A DNA stretch of 64,000 nucleotides from Chryseobacterium bernardetii (GTDB lineage Bacteria; Bacteroidota; Bacteroidia; Flavobacteriales; Weeksellaceae). Both the position numbers and the translations under genes were made by a program. The stretch spans positions 3,701,501 through 3,765,500 of the forward strand of contig NZ_CP033932.1 of the NCBI RefSeq assembly GCF_003815975.1. The letters run 5' to 3'. Positions 50,966 through 60,542 of the stretch are shown here, one piece after another. Numbering within the stretch: the stretch's first letter is position 1; every line of letters starts with the position of its first letter. The notes below the pieces were generated by a model. The model searched no databases, had not been told where the DNA came from, and saw nothing but the letters and a program-made list of their open reading frames with translations.

Positions 50966-53013
50966 TATACTTTGCTTATTTCTAACTGTAATTTTAAGAG
51001 TTCCTGTTTCGTATTAAGATAGTAAGTATTTAAAAGGGCCTGGTATTTTTCAATCAGTAATGATACAGAGTCTACTTCATTCTGAAGGTATCGGTTATTG
51101 TTGAAATAAATATATTCAGAATCAGCAAATTGTTGAAGAATACGGCTCTCTTCATCCGTGATTAATTCCTTGTAAGCTGAGCTTTCCAGAAGATTTCTGA
51201 TCTTTTGTTTAAACGGCTTTTCTGCTTTCAGAAGCTTGGCTCGGTGCTTCCGGATTTCTTCAAAAGGTAAAGTAACTGCCATAAACTGTAAGTACCCGAT
51301 AAACTCATTAAGGCTTGCCTGGAATTCATCGAATTCTTTGTCTATTGCAGACATTTTTTTGTATTTGCTTATTAAACTCATTCTGTGCTCATTACTGCCT
51401 ATATGATAATAATACTTGAAAATGGATTTGTCATTTTTACGAAGTTCGGCTGTCACGTTTTTAAGTTCATTTTCAAGCTGAGGAATAATATCTACAGCTT
51501 GTTTTGATTTATGTAAGGCGCCGTTATATCTGAATGTTTTTATTTCTTTGGGTTGTGTAGCCAGATACTGTAAAGTTTGCAGATCCTGTTCTATACCAGC
51601 TTTTTCATACACCAGAGAAACCTTTTTATCGCTGAATAGATCAGCTTCATGATCAGGCCCGGAATCCTCAATAAGAGTCTCAGGATCTTCTAAAATAGGG
51701 TTATGCCTTTCATAATACCCATTAAAGCCGGAAATCAGATTCTGGTATATGTTGTTTTCCAGATAAAGTGTTGTAAAGGTATTACCGTCTATAACCTCTC
51801 CAACATTTTTAATTTGTAATAAAGTGAGGTATTTTGCAGTTAGAGTCTCGCATATTTTCTCGTAGCCTTTTATTATTGCTTCGGCAGGTTTGTGATTTCT
51901 GGCTGTATTTCGGGTTTCGTTCTTTTTAATCCTTTCAACTCTTTTAGCGATGTCAGGATGAGATGACCATTGGTCTTCAATTTCAATTCTGGATTTATTA
52001 TAACGGGTCAGATCTTCAATATCTATCCTGGGAAGCCCATTTGCGTAAGGATGGTTATTTCTTTCGCTGAAAATTTTCATTAAAGAAACCTGATTTTCAT
52101 AAAGGTTTTTTGGAAGATATTTCTGCTTGCTTTCAATATAGAAATTAACAGCATAATTAAAGGCTGCATCACTCAATTCCAATCTTAATAAGGATGAAAT
52201 CTGTTCTTCCGGATTGGTTACAAAAGTTGAAATAGCATCAGCATGATATTCCATCTCTCTTTGCAGGGAAGCATGGTTTTTAAAAAGAAAATTTGAAATG
52301 CTTTTAAGAATATATTGAAATGCATTGATGAAGCTTACTGAAATAAGGCCAAAAATTTTAAAAAAGGCATTACTTCCTGAAAACTCCATAATAAAATTTT
52401 CATAGTCCTTATTATTGTAAACAGTTTCAAAAATAATTTTTTCCGCCTGGTTTACATAACCACCCACTTTCATACTTCTTTGAGAAAAGTGACCAAACTC
52501 ATGGGCCAGCACTGTTTTCAGTTCTCCTGCTGTGGTTGTATTAATCAATCCCATACCAATTGTAAGGTTTTTCTTTACAGGTAAAAACATACTCCAGAAA
52601 ACAGAATTATAGCTAACGCTGGCATTTACATCCGGAGAGAGGAACACTTTTTTGGGAGGATGAACTTTTGTTTCCGTTACAATTTCATCAATCATTTCAA
52701 AAAGTTCTGGCTGATGGGAGCGTGAGACTTCTATCAGATGGCGTGTACTATAATCACTTTTTCTGAAAATGAACCGGATGAGAAATATGAATACAAAAAG
52801 GCCTACACTAAATAATCCTGCAGCACCAAAAATTGTAAAGTAATTGACCTTAATTGTCAATAGCTTTACAGCGCCATATCCTAAGAGAAAAATCATTAAG
52901 AGAGAAATCAGGATAAGGAGTAAGTATATGAGGAAAAAAGCTGAAACTGATACAATAGCAGAAATCAGCTTAGATTGATAAGCCTTTGAAATCTTAGGAA
53001 GGTTATTAGTCAT
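50962..53013 (-). CDS. M48-family membrane metallopeptidase
   Basis: The 683-residue protein has two TM helices in the first 85 residues, then an M48 catalytic domain with H171-E172-F-G-H175 in VLAHEFGHFSQRS and the third ligand region REMEYHADAIST. A long C-terminal helical extension follows (KSIFKYYYHIGSNEHRMSL), beyond the typical HtpX/Ste24 core. It is a probable inner-membrane zinc protease for membrane or envelope proteins. It is probably cotranscribed with the HD gene 8 bp upstream. It contrasts with the catalytically degenerate M48-like domain at 38150-40303. Confidence 0.9.
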   Translation of the reverse strand: MTNNLPKISKAYQSKLISAIVSVSAFFLIYLLLILISLLMIFLLGYGAVKLLTIKVNYFTIFGAAGLFSVGLFVFIFLIRFIFRKSDYSTRHLIEVSRSHQPELFEMIDEIVTETKVHPPKKVFLSPDVNASVSYNSVFWSMFLPVKKNLTIGMGLINTTTAGELKTVLAHEFGHFSQRSMKVGGYVNQAEKIIFETVYNNKDYENFIMEFSGSNAFFKIFGLISVSFINAFQYILKSISNFLFKNHASLQREMEYHADAISTFVTNPEEQISSLLRLELSDAAFNYAVNFYIESKQKYLPKNLYENQVSLMKIFSERNNHPYANGLPRIDIEDLTRYNKSRIEIEDQWSSHPDIAKRVERIKKNETRNTARNHKPAEAIIKGYEKICETLTAKYLTLLQIKNVGEVIDGNTFTTLYLENNIYQNLISGFNGYYERHNPILEDPETLIEDSGPDHEADLFSDKKVSLVYEKAGIEQDLQTLQYLATQPKEIKTFRYNGALHKSKQAVDIIPQLENELKNVTAELRKNDKSIFKYYYHIGSNEHRMSLISKYKKMSAIDKEFDEFQASLNEFIGYLQFMAVTLPFEEIRKHRAKLLKAEKPFKQKIRNLLESSAYKELITDEESRILQQFADSEYIYFNNNRYLQNEVDSVSLLIEKYQALLNTYYLNTKQELLKLQLEISKVY

Positions 53014-53021
53014 TTGGTTGA

Positions 53022-53468
53022 TTAGTATTTTTCTATCAGATAACGATAGGCTTTGAGATATTTATTGAATCTTTTAATATCTTTAGGGGTAAGCTCACGG
53101 TTTACTCTTCTAAGATCCATATTATCGCGAAGGTCATTAAGCTTCACAGCAACAGCAAGAGGTGATCTTTCTGTTCTTTTGATAAATTCATCATAGTCTT
53201 CTTCCGGATCAAATTTAGTAAGGCAGCTGATGGCAAAAATGATATATTCCGGGAAGCCCTCGCTTCTTAAATAATCCAGGCTGAATTCTAATGGGTGATC
53301 TTCTACCACATCATGCAAAACACCTACTATTTTTTCATCTATTGTTTTACCGTATTCCATCACGCGCATTACGTGTGCAATGTATGGAGCGTGGTATTTG
53401 TCAGTTTGTCCTTTATGAGCCTTATCAGCAATTTTTATAGCTTTATTCAGTAATTCTTCTTTTGTCAT
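53022..53468 (-). CDS. HD-domain phosphohydrolase (MESH1/SpoT-hydrolase-like)
   Basis: The product is about 148 residues, mostly one HD domain: KAHKGQTDKYHAPYIAHVMR, then VLHDVVEDH (HD plus ED as in (p)ppGpp hydrolases), and AVKLNDLRDNMDLRRV. The length fits small single-domain MESH1-type enzymes that may degrade ppGpp or NADPH. I chose ATG 53468 (MTKEELL); an upstream in-frame start at 53492 is possible. It lies 8 bp before the M48 gene. The substrate is not proven. Confidence 0.85.
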   Translation of the reverse strand: MTKEELLNKAIKIADKAHKGQTDKYHAPYIAHVMRVMEYGKTIDEKIVGVLHDVVEDHPLEFSLDYLRSEGFPEYIIFAISCLTKFDPEEDYDEFIKRTERSPLAVAVKLNDLRDNMDLRRVNRELTPKDIKRFNKYLKAYRYLIEKY

Positions 53469-53549
53469 TTTTTCTATGAGAATAGAGTACAAAAATAAAA
53501 AATGCCTTAAAAAAATAAGACATTTTTATAGAGATTATTTAAGATTGTT

Positions 53550-53885
53550 CTATAAATTTATTTCATCCTCTACAGAAGCATTGGGAGCATTGTTCTTTAC
53601 AGAATCTATTCCGTTTTCCATTCCGTTATCTGTTTCATACATCTGGCTGGTTCCTATAATCTGGCCATTTCCTGCCTTAAGGTTGAAATAACACCTGCCA
53701 TCCCTGGCGGTATTTCTTTCAAATTTGGCATCTTCCTGAGAATTGGTTTTTACAGAATTGATCCCGTTTTCACAGGATGGTTTGCTACTGTAGCCCTGGC
53801 TTGTTAGAATAACCTGCCCGTTTCCGGCTTTAAGGTTGAACTGAAATTCGCCGTTAGCTCTTTTAGAAATAATAAATTTTCCCAT
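53550..53885 (-). CDS. YegP-family (DUF1508) protein
   Basis: The 111-residue protein has two tandem DUF1508 repeats: FQFNLKAGNGQVILTSQGY with ENGINSVKTN, and CYFNLKAGNGQIIGTSQMY with ENGIDSVKNN. It is a small cytosolic protein of unknown function, widespread in bacteria. It is probably monocistronic. Confidence 0.93.
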   Translation of the reverse strand: MGKFIISKRANGEFQFNLKAGNGQVILTSQGYSSKPSCENGINSVKTNSQEDAKFERNTARDGRCYFNLKAGNGQIIGTSQMYETDNGMENGIDSVKNNAPNASVEDEINL

Positions 53886-53981
53886 AGGTTTGTATTTTAA
53901 ATGAAATGGTTCTAGCTATCATAAAGTTAGGAAAAAAATATTAAAACATGAAATTCCTTAAATTTTTTGTAAAGTAAAGAA

Positions 53982-54007
53982 AAAACGCCCCGTTTTTGGG
54001 GCGTTTT
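53982..54007 (-). terminator. Terminator of the beta-oxidation operon
   Basis: A perfect 10-bp stem (AAAACGCCCC at 53982-53991, complement at 53998-54007) about 25 bp after the acyl-CoA dehydrogenase stop, GC-rich with T-runs on both strands. Confidence 0.9.
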
Positions 54008-54031
54008 GAAATCAAATTTATGTTATAAAGA

Positions 54032-55807
54032 CTAATAAGCTCCTTTTTCAATATAGTGCGCAGCCACTTTTTCAGTTAATGCCACTACATTAGGGTGATT
54101 AGTATACTTAGTGAATCTTCTTAATCCTGAAAGCATCATTCTCTGCTCATCTCCTTCAGCAAAAGAAATAATTCCTTCTTTAGCTGCTACGATGATTTTC
54201 TCAACAGCTTTGTAAAGGTTTAATTGAGCCATAGCTGCTTCTACAGAATCAGGAGAGAAGTGTTTCTCTGCTCTTAATACTGCAGATTCTGCCATATAGA
54301 TCTGATTAAGAATCTCCGAAGCATTCAGCAATAAATGTTGTTGCTTTTCAATATCCATCATATATTTTTGAAGAGCTGCTCCGGAAACCATAAGGAATAC
54401 TTTCTTAAGGTTAGCGATAATAGCTTTCTCTTCGCTCATGAATGCTGAATAATCAGGAACTTCGAATGATGGAATACCCATTAATTCTTTACTGATTGCC
54501 ATAGCTGGGGATAAAAGGTCTAATTCTCCTTTCATGGCTCTCTTAATAAGCATTCCTACTGCCAATAGCCTGTTGATTTCGTTAGTTCCCTCATAGATTC
54601 TTGAAATTCTTGAATCTCTCCAGGCAGCTTCCATAGGAGTATCTTCAGAGAATCCCATACCTCCGTACACCTGGATTCCTTCATCAGCAGTGTGCTGTGC
54701 AAGATCAGAAACGAATACCTTAAGGATTGAACATTCTACAGCGAATTCTTCAACACCTTTAAGTTCTGCAGCCTGGTGATCCATTCCACCAGCTACCAAT
54801 TCGTCAATTTTATCCTGAACATTTTTTGCAGCCCTGTAAGAACCAGCTTCACTTACGAAAACACCTGTTGCCATTTCAGCAAGTTTTTTTCTGATAGCTC
54901 CGAAAGTAGAGATAGAAACACCAAACTGCTTTCTTTCGTTAGAATACTGAAGAGAGTGGTTTAAGATTCTTCTTTGAGCATCTAAACAAGCAGCCGCTAA
55001 TTTGATACGACCTACGTTCAAAGCATTTAAAGCGATTTTGAAACCATTATTTCTTTCTCCTAAAAGGTTCTCAACAGGGACTTTCATATCATTGAAGAAA
55101 ACCTGGCGGGTAGAGGAAGCTCGAATACCTAATTTGTGTTCTTCTTCACCGAAAGTTAAGCTCTCAGGATTCTCTAATTCAGATCTGTTGATTACGAAAC
55201 CTGTGATGTTTTTATCATCATCAATTTTAGCAAATAAAGTGAATGTATCTGCAAATCCTGCATTAGAGATCCACATTTTCTGGCCGTTGATGATATAATG
55301 TTTTCCATCTTCAGAAAGTTTAGCTCTAGTTTTTCCAGAATTTGCATCAGAACCGGCATCCGGCTCAGTTAAGCAATAAGCTCCGAATTTTGTTCCTGTT
55401 GCTAAGTCCGGAAGGTATTTTTTCTTTTGCTCTTCCGTTCCATAAAGAACGATTGGCAGTGTTCCGATTCCGGTGTGCGCTCCATAAGCCGTTGCTAATG
55501 AACCTGTAGTTCCCGAAAGGTAATCACAAGCTAACATTGTAGTTACAAAGCCCATTCCAAGACCTCCGTATTCTTCAGGAACAGCAATTCCCAACATTCC
55601 CATTTCACCAAGTTTACGCATTGTTTCTTCAGTGAATGCATAATCTTTCTTTTCGAAACGTTCCCTTTGAGGAACAACCTCTCTATCTATAAATTCCTTC
55701 GCAGAATCACGAAGCATTTTTTGTTCTTCATTCAGTTCTTCAATACTGAAAATTTCGTTTGCAGGAATTTCCTTAATCAGGAACTCACCACCTTTTAATG
55801 TAGCCAT
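54032..55807 (-). CDS. Acyl-CoA dehydrogenase (beta-oxidation)
   Basis: The 591-residue FAD enzyme makes trans-2-enoyl-CoA from acyl-CoA. The N-terminal and middle domain include CLTEPDAGSD (145-154) and GQKMWISNAG. The C-terminal catalytic region has the YEGTNEINR motif, with E406 a likely catalytic base candidate. A C-terminal extension beyond residue 430 is typical of longer acyl-CoA dehydrogenases of this clade. It is the last gene of the MarR-led operon and ends before a strong terminator. Confidence 0.93.
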   Translation of the reverse strand: MATLKGGEFLIKEIPANEIFSIEELNEEQKMLRDSAKEFIDREVVPQRERFEKKDYAFTEETMRKLGEMGMLGIAVPEEYGGLGMGFVTTMLACDYLSGTTGSLATAYGAHTGIGTLPIVLYGTEEQKKKYLPDLATGTKFGAYCLTEPDAGSDANSGKTRAKLSEDGKHYIINGQKMWISNAGFADTFTLFAKIDDDKNITGFVINRSELENPESLTFGEEEHKLGIRASSTRQVFFNDMKVPVENLLGERNNGFKIALNALNVGRIKLAAACLDAQRRILNHSLQYSNERKQFGVSISTFGAIRKKLAEMATGVFVSEAGSYRAAKNVQDKIDELVAGGMDHQAAELKGVEEFAVECSILKVFVSDLAQHTADEGIQVYGGMGFSEDTPMEAAWRDSRISRIYEGTNEINRLLAVGMLIKRAMKGELDLLSPAMAISKELMGIPSFEVPDYSAFMSEEKAIIANLKKVFLMVSGAALQKYMMDIEKQQHLLLNASEILNQIYMAESAVLRAEKHFSPDSVEAAMAQLNLYKAVEKIIVAAKEGIISFAEGDEQRMMLSGLRRFTKYTNHPNVVALTEKVAAHYIEKGAY

Positions 55808-55859
55808 ATATTATTTTGTTTTTTTTAGATTAATAGAAAAAAGAGAAAAGAATAAAGAC

Positions 55860-56216
55860 TTACAATGTTAAATTCTTTTGAAAGCCAGAAATCATTCTCT
55901 GTAGTTCTATGATTTTATTTTCTATTTTTTCGGTTTTACTAACTTCTAAGTAATTTCTGTTACCTGAAATAATAATTTGAGTGTGTAATTCATAAAGAGA
56001 GCCAAGACTTATTTCTAAAAAACGATTGAAATCTTTATTTGAGCTTCTACTTGAGCCTTCTGCAATATTAGAAGCTACAGAAACGGTACATCTTCTAATT
56101 TGAGATTTAAGTCCAAATTCTTCATTTTTTGGAAAACTATCTGTAATAACATAAATTTCATCAGCAAGTTCAATGGAAAGTTTCCAGATGTTATGATGGT
56201 TAAAATTATGTTTCAT
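55860..56216 (-). CDS. Four-helix-bundle protein (23S rRNA-IVP-like)
   Basis: The 118-residue product matches four-helix-bundle proteins: NIWKLSIELADEIYVITDSF, LKSQIRRCTVSVASNIAEGS (the SIPSNIAEG-type motif), and LGSLYELHTQIIISG. These proteins occur as inserts in 23S genes and elsewhere in Bacteroidota genomes; their function is not known. It lies within the beta-oxidation operon, so it is probably an insert with no metabolic role. Confidence 0.9.
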   Translation of the reverse strand: MKHNFNHHNIWKLSIELADEIYVITDSFPKNEEFGLKSQIRRCTVSVASNIAEGSSRSSNKDFNRFLEISLGSLYELHTQIIISGNRNYLEVSKTEKIENKIIELQRMISGFQKNLTL

Positions 56217-56222
56217 TACAGT

Positions 56223-56261
56223 CTTTGCTCTTTATTCTTTACTCTTTACTCTTTACTCTTT
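56223..56261. repeat. Heptanucleotide tandem repeat (CTTTACT)n
   Basis: Five consecutive 7-bp units, CTTTGCT, CTTTATT, CTTTACT x3, plus a partial unit, in the gap between the four-helix-bundle gene and the thiolase stop codon. Confidence 0.8.
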
Positions 56262-56265
56262 TAGT

Positions 56266-57444
56266 CTATAACAATTCAAAAATACTTGCCGCTCCCTGTC
56301 CGGTTCCTACGCACATAGAAACCATTCCATATTTGTTGCCACGCTTTCTCATTTCATCAAGAAGCTGAACTGTCAGTTTGGTTCCTGTACATCCAAGCGG
56401 GTGGCCAAGGGCAATGGCTCCTCCATTTACGTTTAAGATGTCTGGATTTAAACCTAATTCTTTCTTGATCGCAACTGATTGTGATGCAAATGCTTCGTTA
56501 AGTTCAATTAACTCAATATCTTTTAATTCAAGGCCGGCTTGTTTCAACGCTTTTGGGATAGCATAAATAGGTCCCATTCCCATGATTCTTGGCTCCAGTC
56601 CGGCTGCAGCATAAGCTACTAATCTTGCTTCAGGCTCTAATCCTAATTCTTTTACCATTTCCTCACTCATTACCATTACGAAAGCTGCTCCGTCACTCAT
56701 CTGAGAAGAGTTCCCGGCAGTTACGCTTCCTCCATTAGCAAATACCGGTCTAAGTTTAGCTAAACCAGCAAGGGAAGTATCTGCTCTTGGCCCTTCATCC
56801 ACAGAGAAATCGAATTTTTTAGTCTGAAGTTTCTGATTTTCATCTAAGAAATTATATTCTACTGGGATCGGAACGATCTGGTTGGCAAATTTACCTTCCT
56901 GGTTTGCTTTTAAAGCTTTCATATGTGATTCAAAGGCAAACTGATCCTGTTCTTCTCTGCTAATATTGTATTGTTTTGCTACTTCTTCAGCAGTGTAACC
57001 CATTCCCCAGTAGTAATCAGGGTTTGTTTTTGCGATATCGGTCTCAGGAACCGGCTTATAACCGCCCATTGGGATATAAGACATAGATTCTGTACCTCCA
57101 GCGATGATGCAATCAGCCATTCCTGCCTGGATTTTTGCAGAAGCAATAGCAATGGCCTCACTTCCTGAAGCACAGTATCTGTTTACAGTTACTCCAGGAA
57201 CTTTATCTGTGTTTAAACCCATTAAGGAAATCAGACGGGCTACGTTTAACCCTTGCTCTGCCTCAGGCATTGCATTTCCTACGATAAGGTCATCAATTCT
57301 GTTTTTATCCAATTGCGGAAGCTCAGCCATTAATTTTTCAATAACGGTAGCTGCCATTACGTCAGGACGTGTAAAGCGCAGGGAACCTTTTGGTGCTTTT
57401 CCTACTGCTGATCTGAATCCTTTTACGATGTATGCTGTTTTCAT
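56266..57444 (-). CDS. Acetyl-CoA C-acyltransferase (thiolase)
   Basis: The 392-residue enzyme cleaves 3-ketoacyl-CoA. Catalytic C91 lies in VNRYCASGSEAIA, H348 in GHPLGCTGTK and C378 in SMCVGTGQGAA, all in place. Typical length for a degradative thiolase. It lies in the same operon as the HADH/ECH and acyl-CoA dehydrogenase genes, separated from the former by the RAYT insert. Confidence 0.95.
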   Translation of the reverse strand: MKTAYIVKGFRSAVGKAPKGSLRFTRPDVMAATVIEKLMAELPQLDKNRIDDLIVGNAMPEAEQGLNVARLISLMGLNTDKVPGVTVNRYCASGSEAIAIASAKIQAGMADCIIAGGTESMSYIPMGGYKPVPETDIAKTNPDYYWGMGYTAEEVAKQYNISREEQDQFAFESHMKALKANQEGKFANQIVPIPVEYNFLDENQKLQTKKFDFSVDEGPRADTSLAGLAKLRPVFANGGSVTAGNSSQMSDGAAFVMVMSEEMVKELGLEPEARLVAYAAAGLEPRIMGMGPIYAIPKALKQAGLELKDIELIELNEAFASQSVAIKKELGLNPDILNVNGGAIALGHPLGCTGTKLTVQLLDEMRKRGNKYGMVSMCVGTGQGAASIFELL

Positions 57445-57530
57445 TTTTTTTGTTTAATTAAATTGTTTTAAGAATTTTTTGCCTAGTAGAGGTAAACTGT
57501 TCATAGATTTTTGTTTTTGCTTTTTGAGGA

Positions 57531-57550
57531 GCTCCGTAGGAGCGATCTGT
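57531..57550 (-). repeat. REP-like palindrome, copy A (downstream of RAYT)
   Basis: On the minus strand it reads ACAGATCG followed by the hairpin GCTCC-TAC-GGAGC. It abuts the stop codon of the RAYT gene. Copies B and C lie on the other side of the gene in opposite orientation. Confidence 0.8.
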
Positions 57551-58014
57551 TAATCATTAATCCATTCAAATAAATATTTTGGATCATATTCTATCTCAAA
57601 TTTTGACATAAAATCCAGATATTCTTCTCTAAAAGTTTTCTTTTTATGATGTTCTTCCTGATTTAAAATATACTTTACAACAGAATCAACACTGCTTTTA
57701 GAATAAGAAAAAGCTCCGTATCCTTCCTGCCAATTGAATTTTCCATTTACCCATCTTTTTTCATTGATGAATTTTGAAGAACCTGCTTTAATATCTCTTA
57801 CTAAATCTGAAACCGCAAGTGTCGGATTCATACTTACAAGAATATGGACATGGTCAGGCATTGCAAAAACTGCGAATAATCTTTGGTTTCTATTGGAAAT
57901 AATACCTGTAATAAACTGATGTAATTCGTCTCTGTTTTCTTTTGAAATCAGATTTTGTCTTCCTTTTACAGCGAAAACAATTTGAATATAAATCTGAGTA
58001 TAGGTATTTGCCAT
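57550..58014 (-). CDS. REP-associated tyrosine transposase (RAYT, IS200/Y1-like)
   Basis: The 154-residue Y1 HUH protein has H55-V-H57 in MPDHVHILV and a catalytic Tyr candidate Y115 in VVKYILNQEEHH. The Y1_Tnp fold is complete. It lies between the thiolase and HADH genes, flanked by three REP-like hairpins (57531-57550, 58021-58040, 58070-58089), which makes it a domesticated RAYT with its palindromes rather than a free IS. It is on the same strand as the operon, so it is likely cotranscribed. Confidence 0.9.
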   Translation of the reverse strand: MANTYTQIYIQIVFAVKGRQNLISKENRDELHQFITGIISNRNQRLFAVFAMPDHVHILVSMNPTLAVSDLVRDIKAGSSKFINEKRWVNGKFNWQEGYGAFSYSKSSVDSVVKYILNQEEHHKKKTFREEYLDFMSKFEIEYDPKYLFEWIND

Positions 58015-58020
58015 ACATTA

Positions 58021-58040
58021 ACAGGTCGCCTCTACGAGGC
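58021..58040 (+). repeat. REP-like palindrome, copy B
   Basis: ACAGGTCG followed by the hairpin GCCTC-TAC-GAGGC. The stem differs from copies A and C by two base pairs, both with compensating changes. Confidence 0.8.
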
Positions 58041-58069
58041 TTTCCAATTTTAAATTATTCATGCTATTA

Positions 58070-58089
58070 ACAGTTCGCTCCTACGGAGC
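58070..58089 (+). repeat. REP-like palindrome, copy C
   Basis: ACAGTTCG followed by the hairpin GCTCC-TAC-GGAGC, in the same orientation as copy B. It ends 7 bp before the HADH stop. Confidence 0.8.
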
Positions 58090-58095
58090 TTCCCG

Positions 58096-60489
58096 TTAGT
58101 TTCTCAACGGTTTCCCGTTTTGTAACATATACTGAATTCTCTCTAAAGTTTTTCTTTCACCACAAAGCTGAAGGAATGTTTCTCTTTCAAGATTCAATAG
58201 GTATTGCTCAGTAACAACTGTTGGTTCAGATAGATTTCCACCTACCATTACATTTGCTAATTTGTCTGCAATTTTCTTATCATGCTCGGAGATATATTTT
58301 CCGGTTAACATCTGGTCTGTTCCTACGTAGAACATTCCTAATGCATCTTTACCAAGAACTTTTACTTTTTGCTCAATAGGTTGAGTATAACCTTGTTCTG
58401 CTAATAGTTTTGCTACTTTTTTAGCTTCAGCAATCTGTCTGTTTTTGCTTACGGAAACAATATCTTTTCCTTTTTCAAGGATTCCCATATCGTAAGCTTC
58501 ATAAGCGGAAGTAGCTACTTTACCCATAGCGATGTTCATGAAAGCATCACGAAGTCTGTTGTTTTTAACATCATCGCTGTGGAATTCTCTGGAAGTTCTT
58601 AAAGTAAGTTCTTTAGTACCACCACCACCAGGAATTACACCCACGCCGGTTTCAACCAGGCCGATGTATGTTTCTGCTGCGGCAACCACTCTGTCTGCGT
58701 GCATTGTCATTTCACACCCACCTCCCAGGGTCATTCCGTGAGGAGCTACAACTACAGGAATAGAGGAGTATCGTACTCTCATCATCGATTTCTGGAAGTA
58801 AGCAATCGCCATATTCAAATCATCCCAATCCTGCTCAATAGCCATCATCAGGATCATGGCAAGGTTAGCCCCTACAGAGAAGTTGGCTCCCTGGTTTCCT
58901 ACTACCAATCCGTCGTATTCTTTTTCAGCTAAATCAATCGCTCTGTTTAATCCATCAAGGACTTCGCCTCCCAGAGAGTTCATTTTAGAACGGATTTCAA
59001 AGTTGATAATACCATCACCTAAATCAAGAATGGCTGAACCTGAATTGCTCCAAAGCGTTTTGTTTTTCCTGATGTTATCAAGGATAATGAAGGCATCTTG
59101 TCCAGGAATTTTGTTGTACGCTCCTGAATTTTTATCAACATAAATACTTTGTCCTTCATCATTAACTTTATAGAAAGTTTCTACATTTTTAACCCAGTCA
59201 GAAACTTCGTATCCTGCATCTTTAGCCAGTTCAATACCTTTCTGAACACCTACGGCATCCCAGATCTCAAACGGACCGTTTTCCCATCCGAATCCAGCTC
59301 TCATGGCATCGTCAATTTTGTAAACTTCATCAGAAATTTCAGGAACCTTATGAGAAACATACGCGAATAATGCTCCCAGTGATTTTCTGTATAGTTCACC
59401 GGCTTTATCTTTGCCGCCGATCAATACCTTGAATCTATCGATGGGTTTATCAATAGATTTTGTTAATTCTAAAGTAGGGAATGATGATTTTCCTTGAAGT
59501 TCATATTCCAATGTATCAAGATTCAATCCGTGAATTTCAGATTTTCCTTCTGCGTTTTTCACTTTTTTATAGAATCCCTGCTCTGTTTTTGAACCTAGCC
59601 ATTTATTATCCATCATTTTCTGGATATAGCCAGGAAGAGCAAATACATCGTTGAAGTCATTGGCTTCAGCACCGCTTTGGCGAACTCCGTTGGCTACCAT
59701 TACCAACGTATCAAGACCTACAACGTCAGCTGTTCTGAAAGTCGCAGATTTTGGACGTCCGATTACAGGTCCTGTTAATTTATCAACATCAGAAACTGTA
59801 AGTCCTAATTTTTGTACATTGTGAAGCAGATCCATCATAGAGAATACTCCGATTCTGTTTGCGATGAATGCTGGAGTATCTTTTGCTAAAACGGTTGTTT
59901 TGCCTAAGAATTTAGCTCCATAGTTCATGTAGAAATCGATGATTTCCGGATCTGTATCATTTGTTGGGATAATCTCAAGAAGAGGAAGGTATCTTACCGG
60001 GTTGAAGAAGTGTGTCCCTGCAAAGTATTTTTTGAAATCTTCACTTCTTCCTTCCGTTAATAAGTGGATAGGAATCCCTGAAGTATTGGAAGAAATCAAT
60101 GTTCCGGGTTTTCTGAACTGTTCAATCTTTTCGTATACGGACTTTTTGATATCAAGTCTTTCAACTACTACTTCAATGATCCAGTCTGTATTTTTAATTT
60201 TGGGCAGATCATCATCGAAATTTCCGATTTTGATTCTATCTGCAAACTTTGGTGAATAAAGAAGTGCAGGGCTGGCTTTTTTCAGTTTTTCGAAGTTTTC
60301 GGCAGCAATTCTGTTTCTTACAGCCTTGTCTTCTTTAGTCAAACCTTTTTTCTGTTCAGCTTCAGTTAATTCAAAGGGCACAATATCTAAAAGTGACACT
60401 TCCACACCAATATTGGCGAAGTGAGCTGCGATACCGCTACCCATAATTCCTGAACCAAGAACCGTTACATGTTTGATTCTTCTTTTCAT
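58096..60489 (-). CDS. 3-hydroxyacyl-CoA dehydrogenase/enoyl-CoA hydratase
   Basis: The 797-residue bifunctional enzyme has the NAD-dependent dehydrogenase first: GSGIMGSG at 12-19, and a 3HCDH C-terminal region about 190-420 (FIANRIGVFSMMDLLHN). The hydratase/crotonase domain follows at about 500-720 (GANFSVGANLAMI, GGGCEMTMHADRV). This order is opposite to E. coli FadB and is the usual one in this phylum. It is the second gene of the MarR-led operon, 53 bp after the regulator. Confidence 0.94.
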   Translation of the reverse strand: MKRRIKHVTVLGSGIMGSGIAAHFANIGVEVSLLDIVPFELTEAEQKKGLTKEDKAVRNRIAAENFEKLKKASPALLYSPKFADRIKIGNFDDDLPKIKNTDWIIEVVVERLDIKKSVYEKIEQFRKPGTLISSNTSGIPIHLLTEGRSEDFKKYFAGTHFFNPVRYLPLLEIIPTNDTDPEIIDFYMNYGAKFLGKTTVLAKDTPAFIANRIGVFSMMDLLHNVQKLGLTVSDVDKLTGPVIGRPKSATFRTADVVGLDTLVMVANGVRQSGAEANDFNDVFALPGYIQKMMDNKWLGSKTEQGFYKKVKNAEGKSEIHGLNLDTLEYELQGKSSFPTLELTKSIDKPIDRFKVLIGGKDKAGELYRKSLGALFAYVSHKVPEISDEVYKIDDAMRAGFGWENGPFEIWDAVGVQKGIELAKDAGYEVSDWVKNVETFYKVNDEGQSIYVDKNSGAYNKIPGQDAFIILDNIRKNKTLWSNSGSAILDLGDGIINFEIRSKMNSLGGEVLDGLNRAIDLAEKEYDGLVVGNQGANFSVGANLAMILMMAIEQDWDDLNMAIAYFQKSMMRVRYSSIPVVVAPHGMTLGGGCEMTMHADRVVAAAETYIGLVETGVGVIPGGGGTKELTLRTSREFHSDDVKNNRLRDAFMNIAMGKVATSAYEAYDMGILEKGKDIVSVSKNRQIAEAKKVAKLLAEQGYTQPIEQKVKVLGKDALGMFYVGTDQMLTGKYISEHDKKIADKLANVMVGGNLSEPTVVTEQYLLNLERETFLQLCGERKTLERIQYMLQNGKPLRN

Positions 60490-60542
60490 ATCTATTTTTT
60501 TATTATTTATAAGGTTATACGAACCATAAGATTCGTCATAAT

